In this document: positions 17,611 to 27,445 of the stretch, one piece after another | Numbering within the stretch: position 1 is the first letter of the stretch | Layout: the number at the start of each line of letters is the position of its first letter | Assembly: GCA_900315935.1 (NCBI GenBank) | Contig: ONBB01000002.1 | Coordinates: 1-64,000 of the forward strand | Source: an uncultured Bacteroidales bacterium | Lineage (GTDB): Bacteria; Bacteroidota; Bacteroidia; Bacteroidales; P3 | DNA length: 64,000 bases | Reading direction: 5' to 3' | Notes under the pieces: model-generated | Database searches by the model: none | What the model was told of the DNA's origin: nothing | Seen by the model: the letters and a program-made list of their open reading frames with translations, nothing else | Translations under genes and position numbers: made by a program

Positions 17611-18558
17611 ATGAAAGAAAAACTAGCCGTCATCGTGAACCCCATCTCCGGCATCGGCCGGCAGAAGAAGATTGAGAAAATCCTGCGGGACAACCTCAAC
17701 CACGACCTCTTCGACTACACGGTACTCTACACCGAGTACCGCCACCACGGCATCGAACTGGCGCGCCAGGCCGTGGATGCCGGCACAGACTGCGTGGTGG
17801 CCGTGGGCGGCGACGGGTCGGTGAACGACGTGGTGCAGGGGCTGCGCGGAAGCAAGGTGCGGCTGGGCATCATCCCCACCGGCAGCGGCAACGGGCTGGC
17901 GCGTTCGCTGCGCCTGCCGCTGATACCCGCCCTGGCCGTGCGCGTGCTCAACCAACGCTTCCCGGTAACCATCGACACCATCGACATCAACAACAAGATC
18001 CTCTCGGTCAACGCCGCGGGTGTGGGCTTCGACGCCTACATCGCACGCCTGATGCATGCCGCCAAGACGCGCGGCCTGGCAGCCTACACCAACCTCATCG
18101 TGCGCGAATACGCCAGTTACAAGAACCAGGACTACACGCTGACCGTCGACGGGAAGACCCTGCAGCGCAACGCATGGCTCATCGCCGTGGCCAACAGCCA
18201 ACAATATGGCAACAACCTCACCGTGGCCCCCAAGGCCAAACTGGACGACGGACTGATCGACATCACCATCCTGGACCGCATACCGCCCGACCACCTGGCC
18301 ATCACGGTGCCGCTGGCATTCACCAAGCTCTTCGACCTCTCGGCCCACGTGGAAATCATGAAGGCCCGCGAACTCACCATCGAAGGCAACCTCGACAAGT
18401 GGGTCAACATCGACGGCGAGGGCGAAAACATAGGCAAGACCATCCATTTCAAGGTGCTGCCCGCCTCGCTGCGCCTTTACGGCCGCGACACCCACACGCC
18501 GCTACGCCAGCTGCAGTCCTCCATCGACCTCCTCACCAACACCTCCAACAGCAAATGA
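17611..18558 (+). CDS. Diacylglycerol/lipid kinase family protein
   Basis: 315 residues from ATG 17611 (MKEKLAVIVNPISGIGR); the frame is open 39 codons upstream but that overlaps the preceding gene out of frame. Belongs to the DagK/YegS/BmrU lipid kinase fold: VAVGGDGSVNDVVQGL and GIIPTGSGNGLARSL form the nucleotide-binding GGDG and GTGNxxA-type motifs. Probable substrate is diacylglycerol or a related lipid, but substrate cannot be read from sequence. Its stop overlaps the start of the next gene (ATGA at 18555-18558). Confidence 0.9.
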   Translation: MKEKLAVIVNPISGIGRQKKIEKILRDNLNHDLFDYTVLYTEYRHHGIELARQAVDAGTDCVVAVGGDGSVNDVVQGLRGSKVRLGIIPTGSGNGLARSLRLPLIPALAVRVLNQRFPVTIDTIDINNKILSVNAAGVGFDAYIARLMHAAKTRGLAAYTNLIVREYASYKNQDYTLTVDGKTLQRNAWLIAVANSQQYGNNLTVAPKAKLDDGLIDITILDRIPPDHLAITVPLAFTKLFDLSAHVEIMKARELTIEGNLDKWVNIDGEGENIGKTIHFKVLPASLRLYGRDTHTPLRQLQSSIDLLTNTSNSK

Positions 18559-18884
18559 GCCGCAAACAAGCCCAGGGGATTGTCTATTCCACTAACCCCG
18601 ATTTCCAGTACCAATACGACGAAGAGCCCGAAGCCGAGACCCTCGAGCCCGGGCAGCAGAAGCTGCGCGTCAGCATCGAGCGCCACCACCGCGGCGGCAA
18701 GACGGCCACCGTCATCCGCGGATTTGTGGGCACCGATGACGACCTGTCCGACCTGGCTCGACAGCTGAAGAACCGCCTTGGCGTGGGCGGATCGGCCAAA
18801 GAGGGCGAAATCATCATTCAAGGCGAACTGAAAGAGAAGGTTACCACCCTGCTCCACACCCTCGGCTACACCAATACCCGATAA
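18555..18884 (+). CDS. SUI1/YciH-type translation factor
   Basis: 109 residues, beginning at an ATG overlapping the kinase stop by 4 bp. The C-terminal half has the SUI1/eIF1-like signature: KLRVSIERHHRGGKTATVIRGF, LKNRLGVGGSAKEGEIIIQG and an ending around LLHTLGY. Bacterial YciH-type proteins are thought to influence start-site fidelity, but the role in Bacteroidota is unproven. The gene is the last of the plus-strand operon; downstream is a G-run repeat in a convergent gap. Confidence 0.9.
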   Translation: MSRKQAQGIVYSTNPDFQYQYDEEPEAETLEPGQQKLRVSIERHHRGGKTATVIRGFVGTDDDLSDLARQLKNRLGVGGSAKEGEIIIQGELKEKVTTLLHTLGYTNTR

Positions 18885-18895
18885 AACACCCCCGA

Positions 18896-18975
18896 GGGGT
18901 TTCCTAGGGGAATGGTAGGGGAACGGTAGGGGAATACAAAGGCCTTGGTAGGATATGGAAGGATATGGAACCCTT
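18896..18975 (+). repeat. G-run repeat, copy B
   Basis: Four GGGG runs start at 18896, 18907, 18918 and 18929, an exact 11-bp period with 7-nt spacers such as AACGGTA. They are followed by the family tail AATACAAAGGC..TGG and AGGATATGGAAGGATATGGA. Located between convergent genes. Confidence 0.85.
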
Positions 18976-18987
18976 CCGCGTTTTTTA

Positions 18988-19593
18988 CTATTTCTTTACA
19001 CGCCCACCCTTATAGAAGTGCTTGGTCCAGTAGACGTTATCGAGACTGGACACGCTGACGCCGTTGGAAGTGGAAGCGTGGGCGAAGAGTTGGTCTTTGA
19101 GATAAATGCCCACGTGCGAGACTTTACCTTTCGAGTTGGTGAAGAAGAGTATGTCGCCCTCGCGCAGCTGGGAGCGGGAAATGAGGCTCACGTCGCGCAG
19201 CATGTCGTTGGCAGTGCGGTGGAGGGTGATGCCGTAGACCTGCTTGTAGATGGTGCCGACGAAGGCGGAGCAGTCGATGCCGTTACGGTCGGTGCCGCCA
19301 TATTTGTAGGGCACGCCGAGCCACGAGTTGATGGCCTCGTAGAGGGCCTGATTGTCAGTGTCGCTGTACGTCAGCCCCAGGGGGTTGGCGCGTCCGCTGC
19401 GACTGGATGCAGGCTTGACGGGCTGGGCGATAACCGGTGTCTCATGGACCATCTCGTCCACATACAGCTGCCCGATGATGAAATCCTCTTCCTCGAGGTC
19501 GCGGCTCATGAAACCCTTCAGCACGTCGCACGAGGCGAAGAGCAGACAACTGGCGGCCAGCAGGCAGCGGAGGATATGTTGGCGATGTTTCAT
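18988..19593 (-). CDS. NlpC/P60 (C40) peptidase lipoprotein
   Basis: 201 residues. The signal peptide ends in a lipobox (FASC, Cys22), so it is probably an outer- or inner-membrane lipoprotein acting on peptidoglycan. The C40 domain spans about 85-200: GVPYKYGGTDRNGIDCSAFV with the catalytic Cys, GKVSHVGIYL with the catalytic His, and FAHASTSNGV with a third polar residue. C40 enzymes usually cut D-gamma-glutamyl-meso-DAP bonds. Its start overlaps the stop of the FtsB-like gene by 4 bp, so three wall/division genes (transglycosylase, FtsB-like, NlpC) form one minus-strand operon. Confidence 0.92.
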   Translation of the reverse strand: MKHRQHILRCLLAASCLLFASCDVLKGFMSRDLEEEDFIIGQLYVDEMVHETPVIAQPVKPASSRSGRANPLGLTYSDTDNQALYEAINSWLGVPYKYGGTDRNGIDCSAFVGTIYKQVYGITLHRTANDMLRDVSLISRSQLREGDILFFTNSKGKVSHVGIYLKDQLFAHASTSNGVSVSSLDNVYWTKHFYKGGRVKK

Positions 19594-19877
19594 CTGACGA
19601 CGAATATATCTTCGTTGGGGCGTTTCATGTAGTAGTTCTCGCGGCCGTAGTGCTCGATGGCGTCGGGATTGTTGAGGAGGTCGGCCGCGGCGATGCTGTC
19701 GGCTACGATGGCCTGCTTCAACTCGAGTTCCTCGGCATGCAGCGCCTTTACCTGTCGGTTCAGGCGATGACTGACAAGGAGGTTGTTGGTGTCAATAAAG
19801 AGAATAATAATAAGGAAGGCCACCGTGGCGACGATGTACTTGAACCCCTTGATTTTATATATTTTCTTGATATCCAT
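19590..19877 (-). CDS. FtsB/DivIC-family septum protein
   Basis: 95 residues: a short basic N-terminus, one membrane helix (YIVATVAFLIIILFID), then a coiled coil (HRLNRQVKALHAEELELKQAIVADSIAA) and a C-terminal segment IEHYGRENYYMKRPNEDIFVV. This is the FtsB/DivIC layout, in which the protein bridges FtsL and FtsQ in the divisome. It lies between the transglycosylase and NlpC genes. Assignment rests on topology and the terminal YxxKxPxE-like motif, common in Bacteroidota septum initiators. Confidence 0.88.
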   Translation of the reverse strand: MDIKKIYKIKGFKYIVATVAFLIIILFIDTNNLLVSHRLNRQVKALHAEELELKQAIVADSIAAADLLNNPDAIEHYGRENYYMKRPNEDIFVVR

Positions 19878-19882
19878 GCGGT

Positions 19883-21154
19883 TTATGCTTTCACTTTGAG
19901 TTTCTGGCCGACGCGAATCTGGTCGCGCTTGAGGCCGTTGAGTTTTTTCAGTTGCGACACGCTGAGTCCATAACGTGCGGCTATCTTGCTGAGGGTCTCG
20001 CCCTTGCGCACGGTGTGGTAGCGTCCGGAGCCCGACTTGCCACCCGAGGAGGAGGAGCCCTTGCGGTGGGGTTCGACGACAACGGGACGGCGCTGCAGGC
20101 TGTCGCGTGTGTCGCAGTAGAGGCTGTCCTGGTGGGCGATGAAGGGTTCCAACTTGCCCGACGGGAGGGTGATGGCATAGGGGCGCGAGGCGGCGGGGAT
20201 AAAGTCCTTGCGGTACTGGGGGTTAAGGGAGCGCAGCTCGTCGAGCGAGATGCCCACACGGGCGACGACATGGTCGAAGAAAAGGTCGGAGGAGAGCATC
20301 AGCGTGTCGGTGCGGACGGGATACTCCAGGTGCTCGGCATGGAGGCCGTGGTCCTGGTAGTGGTTCATCACGTAGATGACCGCGATGAGCGAAGGGACAT
20401 AGCCGCGGGTCTCGCGCGGCAGGTTGGGATAGATCTGCCAGAAGTCGCGCTTGCCGCCGCTGCGGGCGATGGCCTTGTTGATATTTCCCGGGCCGCAGTT
20501 GTAGGCCGCGATGGCGAGTGTCCAGTCGCCGAAGATGCGGTGCAGGTCGCGCAGGTAGCGAGCCGCGGCGCTGGTGGACTTGACAGGGTCGCGGCGCTCG
20601 TCGACCACCGAGTTGACCTCGAGGTCGTACACCTTGCCGGTGGAGTACATGAACTGCCACAGTCCGGCGGCACCCACACGCGATGTGGCCTGCGGGTTCA
20701 TGGCCGACTCGACGATGGTGAGGTACTTGATTTCGTCAGGGACACCGTATAGGTTCAGGGTCTCCTCGAAAAGGGGGAAATAGTGCTCCTGCTGCATGAG
20801 TGTGAGCGAGAGGCGGCGTTCCATCACACGGAGATAGAAGCGGATATGTGAGCGCACCTCGCTGTTGAAAGTCATCGGCACCACGGTGCGCAGCCGCTGC
20901 AGACGGGAGACGAAGAGCGAATCGGGCAGGCGGTCGAACTCGTCGACCGAGAAGTCATGGCCACGATGGTGGCGCGGAGCCTTGTGGCGGCGGAGATAGT
21001 GATTGTTGAGCAGCGAGTCGTAAGCATCGGCGAAGCGCTTGGTCATCAGCTCGGGCGACGAGAGCACCATCTCCTCATGCTGCGCGCCGGCAGGCAGGCC
21101 GGCGAACAAAGCGACCAGAAGCAACGCTGCGCGATAGAGATTCGACTTTATCAT
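19883..21154 (-). CDS. LysM-containing lytic transglycosylase (MltD-like)
   Basis: 423 residues, exported (signal peptide ending about GLPAGAQ, residue 25). An SLT lytic transglycosylase domain occupies about 110-260, with [20 protein letters not shown] containing the catalytic Glu and the GxxQ-type strand, then [16 protein letters not shown]. After a linker there is one C-terminal LysM repeat ([20 protein letters not shown] ... [10 protein letters not shown]) for peptidoglycan binding. MltD-type enzymes cleave the MurNAc-GlcNAc bond, forming 1,6-anhydroMurNAc. First gene of a three-gene minus-strand operon; no clear -7 box was found in the 127-bp gap upstream. Confidence 0.92.
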   Translation of the reverse strand: MIKSNLYRAALLLVALFAGLPAGAQHEEMVLSSPELMTKRFADAYDSLLNNHYLRRHKAPRHHRGHDFSVDEFDRLPDSLFVSRLQRLRTVVPMTFNSEVRSHIRFYLRVMERRLSLTLMQQEHYFPLFEETLNLYGVPDEIKYLTIVESAMNPQATSRVGAAGLWQFMYSTGKVYDLEVNSVVDERRDPVKSTSAAARYLRDLHRIFGDWTLAIAAYNCGPGNINKAIARSGGKRDFWQIYPNLPRETRGYVPSLIAVIYVMNHYQDHGLHAEHLEYPVRTDTLMLSSDLFFDHVVARVGISLDELRSLNPQYRKDFIPAASRPYAITLPSGKLEPFIAHQDSLYCDTRDSLQRRPVVVEPHRKGSSSSGGKSGSGRYHTVRKGETLSKIAARYGLSVSQLKKLNGLKRDQIRVGQKLKVKA

Positions 21155-21281
21155 ACTGCCCTTAACGCGGATTACCTTATTATATTATATCGAGCGTCAA
21201 AAAAAAATTTTCCTCTGCGTATACAATTTAAAAGGAAAAACACGTTATAGGATTGTTTTTTTTCAGAAAAGCACGAATTTC

Positions 21282-22337
21282 ATGAAGTTATCCCAGTTCA
21301 GATTCAACCTGCCCAAAGAACTTATCGCCGAGAAACCGCCCCGCAACCGCGACGAGGCACGCCTGCTGGTGCTGCACCGCGACAGCGGCAAGGTGGAACA
21401 CAGAGTCTTCAAGGACTTTATCGAATACGTCGACACCGGCGACGTCGTGGTAGCCAACAACACCAAGGTCTTCCCCGCCCTGCTCGAAGGCGAGAAGGAG
21501 AAGACCGGCGCCCGCATCGAGGTGTTCCTCCTGCGCGAACTCAATTCCGAGATGCGCCTGTGGGATGTCATCGTCGACCCGGCGCGCAAGATACGTATCG
21601 GCAACAAACTTTATTTCGGCACCAACGATGCGCTGGTGGCCGAAGTAGTAGACAACACCACCTCGCGCGGACGTACCATACGTTTCCTTTTCGACGGCAA
21701 GCATGAGGAATTCATCTCGATTGTCAAGAGCATGGGCCGCACACCCCTGCCCGAGGAACTGAGGAAACTGCGCGACATCGAGAAGAACGATGCCGAAAAC
21801 TATCAGACCATCTATGCCAAAAACGAAGGTTCCATCGCCGCACCCATCGCCGGACTGCACTTCAGCCGCGAACTTCTGAAACGCATGGAAATCAAGGATG
21901 TGCGATGGGAAGAGTTGACCCTCCACGCCGGCATGGGCGAATTCAAGGCCATCGAGGTAGAGGACCTCTCCAAGCACCGTATGGATGCCGAGGAGATGCA
22001 CCTCGACGCCGCCACCTGCGACCATATCATGCAGGCCAAGGAGAACGGCAAGAAGATTTGCTGCGTAGGCACCACCACCATGCGCGCCCTCGAGAGCGCC
22101 GTTACCATCCCCGGCAAACTGTTCCCCTTCGACGGCTGGACCAACCGCTTCATCTATCCACCCTACGAATTCACCATCGCCGACATGATGGTTACCAACT
22201 TCCACCACCCCATGAGCCACCAGTTCATCATGGTCTGCGCTTTTGCCGGCCACGAACTGCTTATGCAGACCTACCAGGCCGCCATCAAGGAGAAGTACCG
22301 CTTCTCCACCTACGGCGACGCCATGCTGATTGTATAG
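21282..22337 (+). CDS. queA: S-adenosylmethionine:tRNA ribosyltransferase-isomerase
   Basis: Adds the ribosyl moiety of SAM to preQ1 in tRNA, giving epoxyqueuosine. 351 residues, normal length. Family motifs: [31 protein letters not shown] at the N-terminus, [19 protein letters not shown] near residue 192, [11 protein letters not shown], and [16 protein letters not shown] near the end. rarA follows within 3 bp. tgt is also in the window (46.2 kb), so two queuosine genes are near one another but not in one operon. In many Bacteroidota queA sits next to truB; here it is 7 kb away. Confidence 0.96.
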   Translation: MKLSQFRFNLPKELIAEKPPRNRDEARLLVLHRDSGKVEHRVFKDFIEYVDTGDVVVANNTKVFPALLEGEKEKTGARIEVFLLRELNSEMRLWDVIVDPARKIRIGNKLYFGTNDALVAEVVDNTTSRGRTIRFLFDGKHEEFISIVKSMGRTPLPEELRKLRDIEKNDAENYQTIYAKNEGSIAAPIAGLHFSRELLKRMEIKDVRWEELTLHAGMGEFKAIEVEDLSKHRMDAEEMHLDAATCDHIMQAKENGKKICCVGTTTMRALESAVTIPGKLFPFDGWTNRFIYPPYEFTIADMMVTNFHHPMSHQFIMVCAFAGHELLMQTYQAAIKEKYRFSTYGDAMLIV

Positions 22338-22339
22338 CC

Positions 22340-23611
22340 ATGACCCCACTGGCAGAACTCCTGCGGCCGCAGAACCTCGACCAATACATCGGGCAGCAAC
22401 ACCTCGTTGGGCCCGATGCGCCTTTGCGCACCCTCATCGAGAGCGGCAACATACCCTCCATGATTCTCTGGGGGCCTCCCGGCATCGGCAAGACCACACT
22501 CGCCACCATCATCTCGCACACCCTGCAGCGTCCGTTCCACACCCTGAGCGCCATCAGCAGCGGGGTGAAGGAGGTGCGCGACGTCATCAACCAGGCGCAG
22601 CAGGAAGAGGGCGCCATCCTCTTCATCGACGAAATCCACCGCTTCAACAAAGCCCAGCAGGACTCGCTCCTCGGCGCCGTCGAACGCGGCACCATCACCC
22701 TCATCGGCGCCACCACCGAGAACCCCTCCTTCGAGGTCATCTCCGCACTCCTCAGCCGCTGCCAGGTATACGTCCTCAAGGAATTCGACGAGCAGGACAT
22801 GCGCCGCCTCATCGCCTCCGCCATCAGCCACTACGCCAGCCACGACATCACCATCGACCTGCGCGAGGACGCCGCCCTCATGCGCATCTCCGGCGGCGAC
22901 GCCCGCAAACTGCTCAACGCCATCGAACTGGTTGTCAATCGAATCCAAAACAATCAGAATAATCGGAACACCCCGATTATCATGGACAACCAGACCGTTA
23001 CCGCCGTCATACAGCAGAACCTGGCCTACTACGACAAAGGCGGCGAGATGCACTACGACATCATATCGGCCTTCATCAAGAGCATGCGAGGCTCCGACCC
23101 CAACGGCGCCGTCTACTGGCTGGCACGCATGATCGACGGCGGCGAAGACCCCCTCTTCATCGCACGCCGCATGCTCATCTTCGCCTCCGAGGACATCGGC
23201 AACGCCAACCCCAACGCCCTCCTGCTGGCCAACGCCACCTTCGACGCCGTCAGCAAGATAGGCTACCCCGAATGCCGCATCAACCTCTCGCAGTGTGCCT
23301 GCTACCTGGCCTGCTCGGCCAAAAGCAACGCCACCTACATGGCACTCAATAACGCCCAGGAGGCCATCCGCCGCTGGGGCGACCTGCCCGTGCCGCTGCA
23401 CATACGCAACGCACCTACCAAGCTGATGAAGAACCTCGGCTACGGCGACGGCTACAAATACGCCCACAACTACGAAGGCAACTTCGCCCTGCAGGAATAC
23501 CTGCCGCAGGGCCTCGAGGGGTCGAAATTCTACGACCCCGGCAACACTCCCCGCGAAAACGAAACCCGCCGCTCGCTCAAAGAGCGCTGGGGCGAAAAGT
23601 ACAACTATTGA
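22340..23611 (+). CDS. rarA: Replication-associated recombination ATPase RarA/MgsA
   Basis: AAA+ ATPase acting at stalled replication forks. 423 residues from ATG 22340 (MTPLAELLRPQNLDQYIGQQHLVG), two bases after the queA stop. A Walker A motif WGPPGIGKTT is at about 47-56 and Walker B FIDEIHRFNKAQQD at about 96-109; sensor 1 GATTENPSF follows. The C-terminal half carries the MgsA domain (YDIISAFIKSMRGSDPNGAVYWLARM, RLMIFASEDIGNANP). An Asn-rich stretch NRIQNNQNNRN after ELVV (22930-22970), encoded by AATC-containing repeats, looks like a small inserted low-complexity segment. Confidence 0.95.
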   Translation: MTPLAELLRPQNLDQYIGQQHLVGPDAPLRTLIESGNIPSMILWGPPGIGKTTLATIISHTLQRPFHTLSAISSGVKEVRDVINQAQQEEGAILFIDEIHRFNKAQQDSLLGAVERGTITLIGATTENPSFEVISALLSRCQVYVLKEFDEQDMRRLIASAISHYASHDITIDLREDAALMRISGGDARKLLNAIELVVNRIQNNQNNRNTPIIMDNQTVTAVIQQNLAYYDKGGEMHYDIISAFIKSMRGSDPNGAVYWLARMIDGGEDPLFIARRMLIFASEDIGNANPNALLLANATFDAVSKIGYPECRINLSQCACYLACSAKSNATYMALNNAQEAIRRWGDLPVPLHIRNAPTKLMKNLGYGDGYKYAHNYEGNFALQEYLPQGLEGSKFYDPGNTPRENETRRSLKERWGEKYNY

Positions 23612-23615
23612 TTCC

Positions 23616-24878
23616 CTACGCTCCTGCCTGGCAGCACAGCATCTGGCCGGGAGCCAACCACTGGCGCGCCAGCACAGACACGTGCTCCGGCGTGGTATCC
23701 TGCAGCACCTGCGGGAAACGGGCGTCATAGAGGTCGAGGGATCCGCTCTCCATAAGGTCGCAATGGCGGTCGGAGCGTTCGAAAACGCCGTCGAGCATCC
23801 GCATGGCATCGCCGGCCATGATGCTCTTCACCGTGTCGAGTTCCTCTGCCGACGGCGGCGTGTCGGCCAGCCGTTGCAGCTCGCCCAGGGCCTCGCGCTC
23901 GGCCTCGTCGGCGGTGCCGGCGGCCACATCGCTCGCAATGAAGAACACACGGCAGCCACGGTAGGGCTGGATGTGCGCGCTTACCCCATAGGTATAGCCC
24001 TTCTCCTCGCGCAGGTTGCTCATCAGGCGCGAGCCGAACCAGCCGCCCAGCAGCGTGGTGCACACCGCCAGCCGAGCCGACTCCTCGAACGGCATCGCGC
24101 CGGCATCGGGCAGCACGCGCCCCAGCCGGATAGTGGTCTGTTGCGCTCCGGCTATCTTTTTCCGCACAGGGTGCAGGGTATGGGGTGGGACGGTCAGTGA
24201 GGAAGGTGGGGGGATGAGCAAGGATTTATTGTCCGCCTCGGGCAAACTGCCCTCCAATGCCATCAGCAAACGGTCGTCGACACAGCCCGAAAGGGTGATG
24301 CGGCAGGGGGTGCCGAGGTAGCGCCTGCGAAAGTAGTCGCGCACCACCTCGACCGACAGGCTGTCGGCATCCTCGGGCATGGCAGCATGCCCCAGCGGAT
24401 GGTCGGCGCCGAAGAGCCCCTGGTACCAAAGGCGGCGTGCCACGGTGGAGGAGCGTTGCTGGTGGACTGCCAGCTCCTGCCGCTTGGCAGCGCGCCACAC
24501 CTCGAAATCATTTTCCGAAAAAGCCGGCGCCGACAGCATCTCCATCACCACGGGCACCACCTCGGCGGCATAGCGGCGGTGGGTGTATACCGTGAGGCAC
24601 GAGGTGAAGACACTCGACGTACACTCCACCACGATGCCGCGGGCATCCATGAACTCGCTCAGCCGCTGGGCATCCATCGAGCGTGTGGCCACGGCCATCA
24701 GCTTGGCGGCGGCCACGGCGGTGAGCAGCTGCGGCTGGTAATTGGAACCGGCCTCGAAGACAAAATCGAGTTTCAGCAGCTCGGTGCTGGTCGAGCGGAA
24801 GAGGTCGGCCGTGCGGCCATCGGAGAGGGTTACCTGCTCGGGCGTGAGCAGACGCGCTATGTCGGGGAAGGCTATCAT
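23616..24878 (-). CDS. M16-family peptidase-like protein without HxxEH motif
   Basis: 420 residues with the M16 (insulinase/processing peptidase) fold: an N-terminal domain (DGRTADLFRSTSTELLKLDFVFEAGSNY) and a C-terminal domain with the glycine-rich GGWFGSRLMSNLREEKGYTYGVSA. In active subunits a zinc-binding HxxEH sits after the GS...D stretch; here the equivalent region reads QPQLLTAVAAAKLMAVATRS with no His-x-x-Glu-His. It therefore probably lacks zinc-protease activity, as in the non-catalytic subunits of paired M16 systems. A catalytic partner is not visible. No signal peptide is evident. Its ATG overlaps the stop of the upstream TonB receptor. Confidence 0.85.
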   Translation of the reverse strand: MIAFPDIARLLTPEQVTLSDGRTADLFRSTSTELLKLDFVFEAGSNYQPQLLTAVAAAKLMAVATRSMDAQRLSEFMDARGIVVECTSSVFTSCLTVYTHRRYAAEVVPVVMEMLSAPAFSENDFEVWRAAKRQELAVHQQRSSTVARRLWYQGLFGADHPLGHAAMPEDADSLSVEVVRDYFRRRYLGTPCRITLSGCVDDRLLMALEGSLPEADNKSLLIPPPSSLTVPPHTLHPVRKKIAGAQQTTIRLGRVLPDAGAMPFEESARLAVCTTLLGGWFGSRLMSNLREEKGYTYGVSAHIQPYRGCRVFFIASDVAAGTADEAEREALGELQRLADTPPSAEELDTVKSIMAGDAMRMLDGVFERSDRHCDLMESGSLDLYDARFPQVLQDTTPEHVSVLARQWLAPGQMLCCQAGA

Positions 24879-27310
24879 CAGAAAAGGACCGTTACTTTGA
24901 GATTCACTTGGCGGGCGGTGAGGTAGTTGGGCACACGGTGCGGCTGGTTATCGTAGTCGGACACCCAGAGGTAGGAGACCACATTGCGGAAGTTGAAGAG
25001 GTTGAACACCTCGAGACCGATCTGTATATCGTCCACCACACGGAACACCTTCTTGTGCTTGAGGCTCTCGAACTGCGAGAGGCGTATGGTGTTGCCCCAG
25101 TCGACGCGGTAGTAGCTGGGCAGGCGCAGCTGCGAGTGGCTGTACTGGCCGAAGGGCACATTGAGGGGCATGCCGGTGGCAAACACCAGGTTAAGGCTCA
25201 TGCGCCACCACGGCATGCTGGGCACATTGTCCTGCAGGAAGAGCTTGAAACTGAGGCGCTGGTCGGTGGGGCGGTCGAGCCACCCGAGGCCGTCGCCCTC
25301 GATGTCCTCCTGGGTGCGCATCAGGCTGAGGCTGGCCCATGACTCAAGCCCCTCGATAAGCTCGGCATTGAGGCGCAGACTGAGGCCGGCAACGTAGCCG
25401 ACGGCACTCAATTCGGGCTGGTAGCGGACGCGCAGGTTGTCGACAGTGTAGGGGATAAGGTCGGTGAGGTACTTGCCATAGAGGTCGGCCGTGAAGGTGA
25501 AAGGGCGATTCCAAAGGCGGAAATTCCAGTCGAGCGAACCGGTGAGCTGGTAGGATTTCTGGGCGGGCAGCTCGCCGACGAGGGCACCCTCGGGCGTGCG
25601 GTACTCGCGATAGAAGGGCGGCTGCTGGTAGACGCCGGCGGCGAGGCGGAAAAGCATGTCGTGCTTCATGCGCGGCTTGTAGTTGACACTGGCGCGGGGC
25701 GAAAGCAGGAAGTGGAACACTTCGCCCACGGAGTTGGCATAAAGCAGGGCGCGCACGCCGGCAAGCACCTTGATGTCGGACTGGCGGCGGGTGTGGAAGT
25801 TGAGCTCGCGCTGGGCATAGAGGCCGGTACGGAAGGTGCCCATGGAGTGGTTCGAGTTGGCGTACTGCTGCAGGATGGGACTGGAGGGGAGGCCGGAGGG
25901 GTCGCCGATGGGCGGCAGGTCGGAGGGCAAGGTGTAGCCTGCCGAGTCGACCCATCGCCATTCGCGCAGGCGGTCCTCAATGCTTTCGAGCTGCACCTTG
26001 AGGCCGAAGTTCCAGTTGCCCAGGCGGGCGTAGCGGCTGGCCTTGAGGTCGAGGGAGGCAATGCTGGTCGAGAGGCGGTTGCGGGCATGCTCGAGGAAGG
26101 TGCCGACGCCGCGGTCGAACATGGCGGTGTCGCCCACATTCTCGCCCTGCGCCAGCTCGTAGAGCCAGTACTGGCTCTGCACATCGTAGCGTTCGCGCTC
26201 GCTGATGCGCTGCACCGAGAGGACGGAGGTGAGGTGCCAGTCGTCGCTTGGGCGCCAGTCGGCCGTGAGGGCTCCGAGCAGCGTGTGGTAGCGGTCCTGC
26301 TCCTGCCCGTCGAAGTAGATGCGGAGGGCCATGGGGTTGAAGAAGCCGCCGAAGGTGGTGGTCTGGCTTTCGGGGACGAGGCCGTAGACGTTGTGGGTCC
26401 AGATGGCGAGGGCGCCGAGGTCGAGGCGGTCGTTGACCTTGTAGCCGACGAGCGCCTGCAGGTCGGTATAGGCGGTGGTATAGCTGCCACGGGTGTCGAG
26501 GCTGCCGAGGATATACTGGTTGCTGTGGCGGCGGAGGGCGGCGGCATAGGACCAGCGCTCCCCTGCCCTGCCCTGCACCGTGGCGGCGGCACCCAGCAGG
26601 CTGGCCGAGACCTTGCCCTGGAAGTGCGAGGGGCGCGCATACCTGATGTCGAGCACCGACGAGAGTTTGTCGCCATAAGAGGCGTCGAAGCCGCCGGGAG
26701 AGAAGAGGATGAAGTCGACCAAGTCGGGGTTGATAATGGACATACCCTCCTGCTGCCCGCTGCGGATGAGCATGGGACGGAAGACCTCCACGTCGTTGAT
26801 GTAGACGAGGTTTTCGTCGAACGAGCCGCCACGCACCGAATACTGCGAGGAGAGTTCGTTGGAGGAATGCACGTCGGGCAGCATCTTGAGGAGCCCTTCG
26901 ACACCCCCTTTGGGGCCGACGGCATCGTCGAGCCTGGCCGCATCGATATGGGTGAAGGTGGTCTGCCGGGTGCGGTCGTCGACAATTTCGACCGATTCGA
27001 GCTGCGTGGATACCGCCTTGAGCTGCACATTCATCTTCAGTCGGCGGCCACCGGTGAGGCTCACACGGCGCTCTTCGGGCTGGTAGCCGGTGAAGGAGAA
27101 ACGCAGGGTAACGCTATCGCGGCCGGGAAGCGCGAGGCGGTAGGCGCCGAGGCTGTCGGTAACCGTGCCGCCGCCCTGCCCCACGATGCCGACATTGACA
27201 TAGGGCATCACGCCGCGCCCGCCGGCATCGCGCACCACACCCTCCACCACGCCCTGGGCCACCAGGGTGAGGGGCAAAAGGAGAAGCACGATGAGCAGCA
27301 TCCGTTTCAT
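24878..27310 (-). CDS. TonB-dependent outer membrane receptor with CarboxypepD_reg domain
   Basis: 810 residues from ATG 27310 (MKRMLLIVLLLLPLTLVAQG). The signal peptide is followed by a CarboxypepD_reg-like domain (about 20-105: VVEGVVRDAGGRGVMPYVNVGI ... RLKMNVQLKAV), a plug domain (about 110-220: DVHSSNELSSQYSVRGGSFDENLVYINDVEVF), and a beta-barrel ending in a C-terminal ...YLTARQVNLKVTVLF with terminal Phe. No SusD partner is next to it, so it does not look like a polysaccharide-utilisation pair; substrate unknown. The 3' end overlaps the M16-like gene by one base, so the two are co-translated. Upstream is a 446-bp repeat-containing gap. Confidence 0.93.
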   Translation of the reverse strand: MKRMLLIVLLLLPLTLVAQGVVEGVVRDAGGRGVMPYVNVGIVGQGGGTVTDSLGAYRLALPGRDSVTLRFSFTGYQPEERRVSLTGGRRLKMNVQLKAVSTQLESVEIVDDRTRQTTFTHIDAARLDDAVGPKGGVEGLLKMLPDVHSSNELSSQYSVRGGSFDENLVYINDVEVFRPMLIRSGQQEGMSIINPDLVDFILFSPGGFDASYGDKLSSVLDIRYARPSHFQGKVSASLLGAAATVQGRAGERWSYAAALRRHSNQYILGSLDTRGSYTTAYTDLQALVGYKVNDRLDLGALAIWTHNVYGLVPESQTTTFGGFFNPMALRIYFDGQEQDRYHTLLGALTADWRPSDDWHLTSVLSVQRISERERYDVQSQYWLYELAQGENVGDTAMFDRGVGTFLEHARNRLSTSIASLDLKASRYARLGNWNFGLKVQLESIEDRLREWRWVDSAGYTLPSDLPPIGDPSGLPSSPILQQYANSNHSMGTFRTGLYAQRELNFHTRRQSDIKVLAGVRALLYANSVGEVFHFLLSPRASVNYKPRMKHDMLFRLAAGVYQQPPFYREYRTPEGALVGELPAQKSYQLTGSLDWNFRLWNRPFTFTADLYGKYLTDLIPYTVDNLRVRYQPELSAVGYVAGLSLRLNAELIEGLESWASLSLMRTQEDIEGDGLGWLDRPTDQRLSFKLFLQDNVPSMPWWRMSLNLVFATGMPLNVPFGQYSHSQLRLPSYYRVDWGNTIRLSQFESLKHKKVFRVVDDIQIGLEVFNLFNFRNVVSYLWVSDYDNQPHRVPNYLTARQVNLKVTVLF

Positions 27311-27410
27311 AACATCCTCTAACTGCAAAACAGATTAATTATTGCATTCCTTATAAAAAAAAGAGGGAATATGAGCTCACCAAAAAAAGGGGCGAAATGG
27401 GGGCTTCCAA

Positions 27411-27445
27411 GGGATCTCTAGGGGGTCTCTAGGGGAATACTAGGG
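27411..27445 (+). repeat. G-run repeat, copy C (degenerate)
   Basis: G runs start at 27411, 27421, 27432 and 27443 (spacing 10, 11, 11), lengths 3, 5, 4, 3. It lacks the conserved tail. Located upstream of the TonB receptor gene. Confidence 0.6.
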
